Positions 56,358 to 64,000 of a DNA stretch of 64,000 nt are shown here, one piece after another; positions within the stretch are counted from its first letter, which is position 1; each line of letters opens with the position of its first letter. Both the position numbers and the translations under genes were made by a program. The notes under the pieces were generated by a model. That model was not told the origin of the DNA. It was given only the letters and a program-made list of their open reading frames with translations, and made no database searches. Source of the stretch: Akanthomyces muscarius (lineage: Eukaryota; Ascomycota; Sordariomycetes; Hypocreales; Cordycipitaceae); NCBI RefSeq assembly GCF_028009165.1, contig NC_079243.1, positions 806,001 to 870,000 on the forward strand, in the 5' to 3' direction.

Positions 56358-57151
56358 ATGTATCCGTCCACCATGTCCAGCGGCCTCATGGCTACCTTGT
56401 CACTGTCTGGCCTGGCACTTGGACATCCTACACGCGACGTCAGCTGCGATCCGATCCATCTGCTCGTCGCCCGTGGTAGCAACGAGAAAGCCGGCCCTGG
56501 CCAGTTGCTTTCGCTGGCCAACGACATCATCGCAGCAAATCCCGGAGCAACGTATGAGTCCATTGACTATCCGGCCATCTTGAACCCTTATGGGCCATCT
56601 GTGAAGCAGGGCACCGTGGCTGTTAAGCAGCAGCTCACCGACTATGTGAAAAGCTGCCCTGATTCAAAGATTGTGCTCCTTGGCTACTCCCAGGGAGCTC
56701 AGATCACTGGTGATGCGCTCTGCGGTGGTGATGCCGCTGGCACCGGGCCAGTCACACCACCAATCGATGCGGCCATTGCTAGCCATGGTAGAGTTAGCCC
56801 AGAGCCCAAATACACTTCAGAGTCTAACACGACATGCAGTTACTGCTATTGTTTGGTATGGCGATCCCCGCCATAACGTGAGCGCCTCCTATGACCAAGG
56901 AACTGCTACTACTGATGGGGTGAGTTCTCCGAACAGTTTTGTCCATGGTGGAAGTCCAACGCTAACTAATTTAGCTTTATGTCCGTCCTGCTTCCCAGTC
57001 TTGTGACGCGTTCTCGGACTTGATTGCATCATACTGCGACTTGGGCGACCCCTATTGTTCTGTTGGCAACAATGTGTGGGTTCATTTGACGTACCCTTCC
57101 AGGCACGACTGGCCGGCAGCAGCTTTTGTCAATGCAAAGCTCGCAGGTTAA
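56358..57151 (+). CDS. Secreted cutinase / acetylxylan esterase family (CE5) enzyme
   Basis: Three exons (56358-56787, 56840-56919, 56975-57151; introns 52 and 55 nt) give 228 aa. A hydrophobic signal peptide (about residues 8-22) leads to a small hydrolase of normal CE5 length. The nucleophile is S111 in LLGYSQGAQ; D195 in LGDPYC and H207 in VWVH have the 12-residue Asp-His spacing seen in family 5 acetylxylan esterases. Cysteines at 30, 100, 122, 180, 191 and 198 can form the family disulfides. The sequence looks closer to acetylxylan esterase than to cutin-specific cutinase, but the distinction is uncertain. It acts on plant cell-wall esters outside the cell. Its 3' end is about 1.1 kb from a Ctf1-like regulator. 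Confidence 0.9.
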
Positions 57152-58234
57152 CAAAAGAGCCTCAAATTGCGGCGGCGAAGTTCTAGAACATTTGGCACTG
57201 TCATGCTCATAGGCTCCTCTCATAGAAATTGTTAAGACTTCAACAGCTCAATTATACAGACTCACTCGCTGAAGAGTGCTACCCTTGACTAGCAATGCCA
57301 CGCAAGATGTCTTTTCTAGACACGATTAAATGCAAGGGTTATCCATTAATAGTCGCAATTCCGGCAGTCTTTCATTGCATGTTCTGAATAAGACACGATA
57401 AAGCGACCACGCATCCCCTGGTGGCCGCCAGCTAGATAGTGCCATGCGACGACATGATAGAAGTCTACAATCTTATTGGTTATGCGCACATTTTTGGTAG
57501 GACGAGCATAATCTTTTTCCTAACTGCCTTCCTAACTGCCAATTTGAGCATAGCGACAATTGACACGGCTTTATGGACCAAAGTCTCGCGACAGCAGCGT
57601 ACGATCCAGGCCGCCGACGGGGTTGTGAGCTTTGCTATCCCAAGCCGCCCAACCTCTCTGCATAAACTGCAATCTCTAGAATGTGCTGATCAAAAATGGA
57701 GTAGAGCGAAAGATATCGAGGGAATCCGATGATATGGCGCCAGTAGAAAAGATCGCCAACGAGTGATGAGATTGGTAGGGCTACCGTTAGATGACAAAAT
57801 GAACAAGTCCACCAATAAACGGATTGAAGACAAAGCACGCATTGCAGAGTACCCGTACCCAAAACAACTTAGTGCCCATGCATACCCCATGCTCCGACTC
57901 GGTATTCTAATGCCGACCCCTCCGCGAAAGCAGCAACCCCGGCGCCAGCACGAGCTTTAGCGGGGGTATCGGGGTAATTGCGGCGATCGTCTAGGGGACT
58001 AGATGAACATGGCTAGTTTTCAGCCAAAGGGCTTCTCCGCCCCCGCCGTGTGGACTGGCAGTCTTCTTTTCCCATCCAAGCTCCTTTCGCGCAGATGCGC
58101 AATCAGCATCGCAGCGCCTATGCCTTCCAATCGATTCATCAAGTGGTAGATGCTTACCATGCGTCACCAGAAGGGCCTCTGGGTACACTACGTCGGGATA
58201 AGCTTCAGGGGAATTTAGCGACGACAGATCCAAC
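57152..58234. other. Intergenic between CE5 esterase and its neighbouring regulator
   Basis: No gene supported; short motif-free frames only. It includes the promoter of the downstream Zn2Cys6 gene, but no clear TATA site was identified. Confidence 0.45.
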
Positions 58235-60657
58235 ATGAAGGCGATTTCCGACTCCACTGTACATTCCAGGGCGCGACCTTCACAGCGCTCATCGACCGCC
58301 TGCTCTAGATGCCATGAGCGCAAAGTGCGATGCGACGTTACTACGTCCAGCGGGCCATGCTCAAACTGTCGAGCGAACCAGGATGAGTGCGTCACCTTCA
58401 AGGCAAAGAAGCGGTATGCTACAATTACTCGATCGAGGTCGATTGGCGATGGAGCCACGCAGTGGCCAACTAACTCAGTCCAGTGGCCGAAGAAGGAAGC
58501 ATTTGCTGCCGTCTATCAGCAGCGCTGAGGGAAGAGTTTTGAGCGAGCCTGAAACCATTTTTTACGGATCTGAATCGCAATCGAGCATAATTGGAGATCA
58601 TGGCAATGACTCCGGACGTCGAGGTATGGTCTGCTTTTCTTGTCTCTTAACGTTTTGCCAACCGAGTGCTAACACTAAGCCAGTCAGCAATGAAGTTCAT
58701 CCCGACATGAGCGACATTGATATTCGCTCGTTCGACGCGCGCTATAAACTTCCCGGCTATGTTCGACCGACCCCAGCCTCCGTGGCTCAAGACGACATCG
58801 ACCACTTGGCTAGAAAAAATGTTTTTGCGCTCCCATCCGAGTCCTTTCGTAATAGCTGTATCACGAGCTATATCCATTGGGTTCATTTCTTCTTGCCTCT
58901 GCTCGACCTACGGGATTTTCTCGCTATACTCGCGCATCCAGATGGGTCCTGTGGACAAGTCAGCCTACTACTGCTATACGCAGTGATGCTGGGCGGTGCA
59001 ACCTTTGCGCCCCAGAGCGAGATCACGAGAGCAGGGTACACATCGAGGTTCGCAGCTCGCAGAGACTTTTTCCAAAGGTGCAAGGTGAGTTGCCACACTT
59101 GAAAACGGCGACCAAGTGCGCAGCTGACGCAACCGCACACAGACATTGTACCATACAAACTACGAGTCTGACCGCATCGTAATTGTGCAGGCCTTGCTAT
59201 TAATGTCATACTGGCAAGAAAAGCACGACGAAAGTACGAACCATTGGTATTGGTCCGAACTAGGCTGTTTAACAGCACGTGCAATTGGATTGTTCAAGGA
59301 CCCAGTAGCTACAAGCTTGCCCGACAGAAGCAAGGCGCTACGCCGACGCATTGGCTGGTCGTGTGTCCTGCGCGACAGAGTGCTCAACCTGGGTGTACGG
59401 ATGCCCCCCAAGGTTAAAAATCACGAGCTCGGACTTCCAACACTTTCAGAAGCCGATTTTGATGTTGGGGGTTTCGGACCAGATGTCGAGAATTTCCTTC
59501 CAGATTGTCAGATGTTGCGAGACGTTTCACTACAGTCTCGACTGGCGAAGATGTGCAGTGAGAAGACTAAACTTTGCCTCGCTTTAGAAGTGGTATTTGA
59601 CAGTCTCTATGAAGAGTCGCATCCCAAACTGGGAACCAAAACCGAAGTAACGCTCATCTTGCTGCCTGTTGCTGAAAAGGCAGGATCAGTGAGCGTGTCA
59701 AATCTCGAAGATCAACTTCAGGAGTGGCCAAAGAGTCTACCGGACGAGCTAAAATCCGGTGAGCAGGACCCAGTGGTAGATGAAAAGTCAAGGATCATGT
59801 TTCTGCACTATTCCGTGCTGAAAATGTTCTACGAAACCATCATGTGTACATTCTATCGGCCGCTGCTCTTAGCAGAGCAATACTCGACCGATACTCCCAG
59901 CGGCCAGTGCAAGCAAAGGATGGCTCACTCCACCATGCTCATCACTCGCTCTTTTGAAGACTTGGAGGAGCACGATCTTGTTCGGTTCCTTCCCTCATCG
60001 GGAGTAACATTCTTGTTGACTGCGGCGACCAACCATCTCATGGAGTTTAAGCTCATGAGACAGGGTGCCCCCCAGCAGCGGCACATACGTCGCTTCCAGG
60101 ATTGCTTGTCTTATATGAAGGTATTGAAAGGCGTTCACGTATATGCCAAATACGCCGACCTGTTTCTCCGGCATGTTGCCCTGCAAGTTGGCTTGAACAA
60201 GTATTCTGTCCCCGCCGGCGATACAAATGACGATAAACTGGTGGAGCGCGAAGGTCTAGGCCCATGGGCTACGGCTCATACGCCCGATTTGCTGGTGCCC
60301 CCTCAACTCGGCATGCCTCGCCAGACTGTCGCGGCCGAGGCCGGCATACCGGTTGACGTGAGAGCAGCTGGTGACATCGCTCCATCGCCACACTCCACTC
60401 GCCAATCATCAGGGCCGTTGCTTCCACAAGACGGCTCGCAGGACTACATGCAACCTACAATAGCGACAAGCAGCGGTGCTGCTGGGTACGTTCTAGACGA
60501 CAGCCCTTCATGTGACGTCGATGAATTGATTGCTGGCTCTGGATTTCTGAGCAACACTCTCTGGGAATATGGCTGGATCAACCAAGTAACCAACATTTGG
60601 CCAGAAGAGCCTTGGAGAGGGGACATCGCCACTAGCCAACAACCACCTACTAGCTAA
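58235..60657 (+). CDS. Zn2Cys6 transcription factor, Ctf1-like (cutinase regulator type)
   Basis: Four exons (58235-58413, 58484-58623, 58684-59084, 59143-60657) give 744 aa, with introns of 70, 60 and 58 nt (donors GTATGC, GTATGG, GTGAGT). The zinc cluster is C23-x2-C26-x6-C33-x8-C42-x2-C45-x6-C52, with the HERKVRCDV loop that is typical of cutinase transcription factor 1 relatives. Exon 1 ends after the cluster and a KKR-GRRRK basic linker. The regulatory domain contains QALLLMSYWQEK..HWYWSELGCLTARAIGLFKDP and RRRIGWSCVLRDRVLNLGVRMPP, close in pattern to Ctf1. Ctf1 proteins activate cutinase and lipase genes after fatty-acid induction. Placement beside a CE5 gene makes a regulatory link plausible, but paralogue identity is uncertain. 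Confidence 0.85.
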
Positions 60658-60902
60658 CGTTAGTTCGGAAGTCGTGAAACACACGCCTCAATAAAGTCGA
60701 AGAGAACGACTGTACTGATAGTAACATTCTGATTGAATGACTACGCCATCTATTGGCTACTTCCAACAGCATTGGACACTAAAATCCTCACGTCGAGCGA
60801 GCGTTTGAGTGATGCAGTATCCATAGGCTGTATCTATATCTAAATTATATGCAGCGCTGAAGTATTAAAAAGAAGAAAAAATACATTGCTCATAAAAGGT
60901 CC
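60658..60902. other. Short intergenic gap between convergent genes
   Basis: A 245-bp gap between the stop codons of the Zn2Cys6 gene and the membrane-protein gene, AT-rich near the 3' ends, presumably carrying both terminators. Confidence 0.4.
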
Positions 60903-62402
60903 TTATTTCCGTGCAGATTCCGGATCGGCGGATACTTGAGATTGGTGAAGATAGATGCCGAGCAGCTCGGCGCTGAAGCGCTCGAGGTGGGCAAAGCGAC
61001 GCACGCCTGCAGAGCGCAGACAGTCGTGCGCGGCTTCCAGCAAGGCGGGGTGGAGGGCGTCGGGGAGGGCAGCAATGTCGGCCAGCGAAATTTCTATGTG
61101 CTCGGCGCCGGGGTCGCATAGGGCGTAGCAGAGGCGGCTGTCGGAGACGACCCGGATGCAAAAGGCCTCGAGCAGGCCCGACGTGTCGATGAGGTCGAGC
61201 GCCTGGGGCAGGGTGGCGGCCTGTCGCACCAGGTCCTTCTCGGCGACTTCGGCGTTGCGCGCGATGCCAGTTCGTGCCTCGGCGGCGAAGCGCAGGACTT
61301 TGGAGAGCTTGTCGACGTCCATGTCGGGCATCTGGCGCATGTCGTCGTGGCTGTAGCCCAGTCGCGTCCGCCAGAACCAGTTGCAGGTGGGGGAGAGGAT
61401 GATGACGGGGATGAGGATGACGTAGGCCCACCATTGCGTCGCCGTCAGCATGGAGGCAACGCCTCCCACGAGGGTGATGGTGCCGTTAATGCCGCAGTAA
61501 AGCTGTAGCTTTTTGGCGCGTTGCCTGACGAGCCTGTAGTCGAGCGAGCCGGGCAAGGCGCGGGCGGTGGCCTTGACATGTCCCTCAGTCTTGACGGACA
61601 GGTAGGTGGCCCAGCCCGAGTTGACAAGACCATAGAGCGCAATCGGGGCGTTTCCGAGGTAGCCGGACAAGATGTTACTAGTCAGCCAGACCTTCCTGTT
61701 GGCGCCTCCGATGGCCATGTAGGTGCCGATGCATATGAGCACGGCGCCAAAGCCCATGAGGACGTCCATGCCGAAGCGGTTGACCGTCTCGCAGCCGAGC
61801 TCGCGCAGGTTGAGCTCGAGCAGGACCCTGACATCGCGACTGCTGTGGCCCTGGGCCTCGCGGCGTTCCAGGCTCTCCTTCAGCTGGGCGCGCTGGCGGC
61901 GCAGGAAGACAACGTTGCGCCATGCGTAGCGGGCGTCGTCAAACGCAAAGACGGAGAGGATGCCGGCTCCCGTGGCACCAATGGCCATGAGGACCATGGC
62001 GTAGACGGGGACTGGGATGTCATTCCAGACATTGGCGGCAAAGTCGCCGGCGTTGGCGAGCTCGAGGAAGCCGACGGCGAGGCGGAGGTTGTTGCGGAAG
62101 CGCTCCTCGAGGACGGGAGCGTATGCGCCGGTAGCCTGGTTCTTGGCCAGGCGGATGCGGTGCTGGTAGCCGATTTCTGTGATGCCAGACGCATTTTCGG
62201 AAGCGTCGTGTTCTTTGGGGAGGGCAGGAGGAGAAGGAGGCGTTGGAGAAGAAGAAGAAGAAGAAGGCTGTGGTTGCTGTTGTTGCGTGTGGTGGTGGTG
62301 TGAGCCTAGCTCCTCCATGTCCATGTCGGAGGCGGCATCGGGCTGTTGCACTGCCACGATTTCAGGGACCGTCACAATGTCCTTTTCGCCCATACGCTCC
62401 AT
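60903..62402 (-). CDS. Integral membrane protein, uncharacterised fungal family
   Basis: A single exon of 499 aa. A disordered, His/Gln/Ser/Pro-rich N-terminus (residues 30-65) precedes a conserved-looking start of the folded part (YQHRIRLAKNQATGAYAPVLEERFRNNLRLAVGFLE). Hydrophobic segments appear at about 131-153, 212-233, 243-263, 302-322 and 323-342, separated by charged helices, followed by a cytosolic C-terminal region of about 150 residues. Proteins with this layout are found in many ascomycetes as hypothetical integral membrane proteins; no function is known to me. No signal peptide. A 260-codon frame on the other strand is an antisense shadow due to the GC-rich coding sequence. Confidence 0.75.
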   Translation of the reverse strand: MERMGEKDIVTVPEIVAVQQPDAASDMDMEELGSHHHHTQQQQPQPSSSSSSPTPPSPPALPKEHDASENASGITEIGYQHRIRLAKNQATGAYAPVLEERFRNNLRLAVGFLELANAGDFAANVWNDIPVPVYAMVLMAIGATGAGILSVFAFDDARYAWRNVVFLRRQRAQLKESLERREAQGHSSRDVRVLLELNLRELGCETVNRFGMDVLMGFGAVLICIGTYMAIGGANRKVWLTSNILSGYLGNAPIALYGLVNSGWATYLSVKTEGHVKATARALPGSLDYRLVRQRAKKLQLYCGINGTITLVGGVASMLTATQWWAYVILIPVIILSPTCNWFWRTRLGYSHDDMRQMPDMDVDKLSKVLRFAAEARTGIARNAEVAEKDLVRQAATLPQALDLIDTSGLLEAFCIRVVSDSRLCYALCDPGAEHIEISLADIAALPDALHPALLEAAHDCLRSAGVRRFAHLERFSAELLGIYLHQSQVSADPESARK

Positions 62403-63614
62403 AATTCCGCGGTTGCAGTGGGCCAGCCCGCTGCGGAAGTCGAGGTTGAATGGTGATGTGTGAATCTGTAAGAAGGAGATGGGATTGTGGATGGAGGATC
62501 ATTCATGGGCGGTTGCAGGCCATTTTCTGACTGCTTTGTTGAAGCGAGGTGGTTTTTCGAGAGGACTGAAAAGGGCGGCGGAAGACGGCCATTCTTCTAC
62601 TAGCGACGGACGGGACCTGGGCTGGCCGGCGTTTTGCTGGAGCTGTCGCAGAGAATAATTAAAATGAGAAAATAAAAATAAGTCAGGATAAAATAAAAAT
62701 GAAATGCATTGCGTGGCCTCGTGTTGTGCCGCAAGCCGAACCCACTGTTTGTAGCCCATCCAGCGGGTTCTGGGGCGGCCGACGGTCCACAGGGGTGTTC
62801 TTTTAGCACCCACAGCGGCATCTTTGAGGCGCTCTCTGACCTCCCAGGCGCTGTCCTAGGCGACTTCCAGTGATGTCCAGCCCAACGGAAAGTCGGTTCA
62901 GGCGAGAAAAGCACTCATTTTTGTCACAGGACAATGAATGATTCTGCCTAGGTATCTAAGGTATTCTGCAGCGTCACACCCATTGCTACAACCTCGCCCC
63001 TCCATGTCAGCGTCTTTCCCTCTCTTCTCTCCCTCTTCTTCTGCAACTCCCATCGCCACAGCCCCTTGTGGCATCGCGCAGAACTTTTGTCATGCACAAT
63101 CCCAGCATCCCATCCATTCATCCCCACAGCATCCGCTCTCTGATAACTCTGCAGGCAAGGCCATGCAGTTCCCCAGACTGGCACGCCTAATGGCCTCACG
63201 TCTGCCCATGTTTGCGGTCCTTTGAATCGCCTCGAGGAAAAGCATCAGCTAGTCTGTTGAACTATCGCTCCAGCTCGCGCTTTTCCAACGCTCCCGCTAT
63301 TGTTTGACGGTCAACCCTACATCCACGCCCACAAACGCTAACGACTGGCTCCACGGCGGATGCACCGGCAAGCCCTGGCCGACTGCCACTGGTCCCCTAT
63401 AGCTGTGCCGTCGCCCGGTCTTGCGGTACAAACCTGCCGATCCAGCATTACCATGGCTGGAACGGCTGACGCCGCCGTCACTGGTCACTGGTCACTGGAG
63501 ACGAAACCCGCTCCTCGGTCAACTTTGACATCCAGACGCCAGACGAGCCGCTTCTCGCTGGTGGCTGGCACTAAAATTAGCCACTCGAACTTTCAGTCTA
63601 TATTTTTCGACAAA
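62403..63614. other. Intergenic, no gene supported
   Basis: About 1.2 kb containing the upstream region of the membrane-protein gene and the 3' flank of the peptidase gene. Frames up to 104 codons have no motifs. Confidence 0.45.
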
Positions 63615-64000
63615 CTATTCGCATGTCTTGAGAAACCTATACGCCGTCAATGCGTGGATTTGCGCCACCTGCACCAGCTCCGCAACCTCGACGTGCTCAT
63701 CCGGGGCCCCCATGTTGTGAGGCGTTACTCCAATCACCACCGACGGGATCCCGGCCGCCCGAAATAACCGCGCATCAGAAGCCCCGACTCGCATGTTCAC
63801 CACGGCCCGCTCGTCCACCGTCAGCCTTGTCACATCCAGCGCGTGTCTTGTAATTTCTTCGTCCGCCGGGGTCCACGACGGTTCGTAGGCCCGCACAACA
63901 CGATATGTGATGCCATCTGCCGAGTCGAGCATTTTCTTCATCTCCTCAATCAGTGCAGTCGTCGAGATGCCCATCGGCAGCCGAATGTCTAGCGACGCCG
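63615..64000 (-). CDS. M20-family metallopeptidase, C-terminal fragment
   Basis: The frame runs in from the right window edge and ends at 63615. The visible 128 residues start in the dimerisation domain (ASLDIRLPMGIS, a typical 'DIRLP.G' strand) and continue to the C-terminal metal-site loop: GASDARLFRAAGIPSVVIG followed by PHNMGAPDEHVEV, where the His-containing segment is the last conserved block of M20 peptidases. These zinc enzymes cleave dipeptides or N-acyl amino acids. The upstream catalytic domain is outside the window, so the specificity and any signal peptide are unknown. Confidence 0.85.
   Translation of the reverse strand, partial: ASLDIRLPMGISTTALIEEMKKMLDSADGITYRVVRAYEPSWTPADEEITRHALDVTRLTVDERAVVNMRVGASDARLFRAAGIPSVVIGVTPHNMGAPDEHVEVAELVQVAQIHALTAYRFLKTCE

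Noticed and set aside
61521..62303. 260-codon plus-strand frame
   Set aside because: Antisense shadow of the GC-rich membrane-protein gene; Gly/Asp/Val-rich with a poly-Arg end from the Ser/Pro/Gln-rich N-terminus of the real product.

Overview
The window is genomic DNA of a filamentous ascomycete (Pezizomycotina). Most genes carry short introns of about 46-97 nt with GT..AG ends and CTAAC-type branch sites, families are fungal (Zn2Cys6 regulators, a Jen1-like permease, secreted esterase and phosphatase), and a roughly 10 kb AT-rich block shows repeat-induced point mutation (RIP). Genus cannot be read from the sequence; a Sordariomycete-like fungus is only a guess. Exon boundaries below were set by hand from splice motifs, frame and family alignment.

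Layout. 1-121: 5' end of an adenylate-forming enzyme. 0.8-3.2 kb: Zn2Cys6 regulator. 4.3-16.1 kb: two tandem ABC-C transporter genes on the minus strand, the downstream one broken and the upstream one intact (14 exons, 1425 aa). 19.3-31.5 kb: a mixed enzyme block with an Asp-nucleophile alpha/beta hydrolase, a fungal regulator without a zinc cluster, a secreted acid phosphatase, a 2-oxoglutarate/Fe(II) oxygenase, a type II haloacid dehalogenase, a small membrane protein, an acyl-protein-thioesterase-like esterase, and a secreted selenium-binding-protein/methanethiol-oxidase-like protein. 33-37.9 kb: secreted bicupin oxalate decarboxylase (divergent from the preceding gene), a LITAF-domain gene with a defective acceptor site, and an epoxide-hydrolase-like enzyme.

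37.9-47.95 kb: AT-rich RIP block. It contains a complete-length but dead Ty3/Gypsy chromovirus (40659-47582) with 193-bp LTRs and a perfect 5-bp target duplication (ACATC), inserted in older RIP-mutated DNA.

48-64 kb: a kinase-like pseudogene, a bHLH regulator, an alpha/beta hydrolase, a Jen1-type carboxylate permease (with a 12-nt microexon), a CE5 cutinase/acetylxylan-esterase-family secreted enzyme followed by a Ctf1-like Zn2Cys6 regulator on the same strand, a membrane protein, and the C-terminal end of an M20 metallopeptidase.

No single biosynthetic cluster is evident. The functional pairings the sequence suggests are transporter duplication and decay, a divergently transcribed pair of secreted proteins (SBP-like and oxalate decarboxylase), and a CE5 esterase beside a possible regulator. 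The most unusual signals are the lightly mutated LTRs around a RIP-saturated interior, the GG acceptor in the LITAF gene, and the graded decay of the duplicate ABC transporter.
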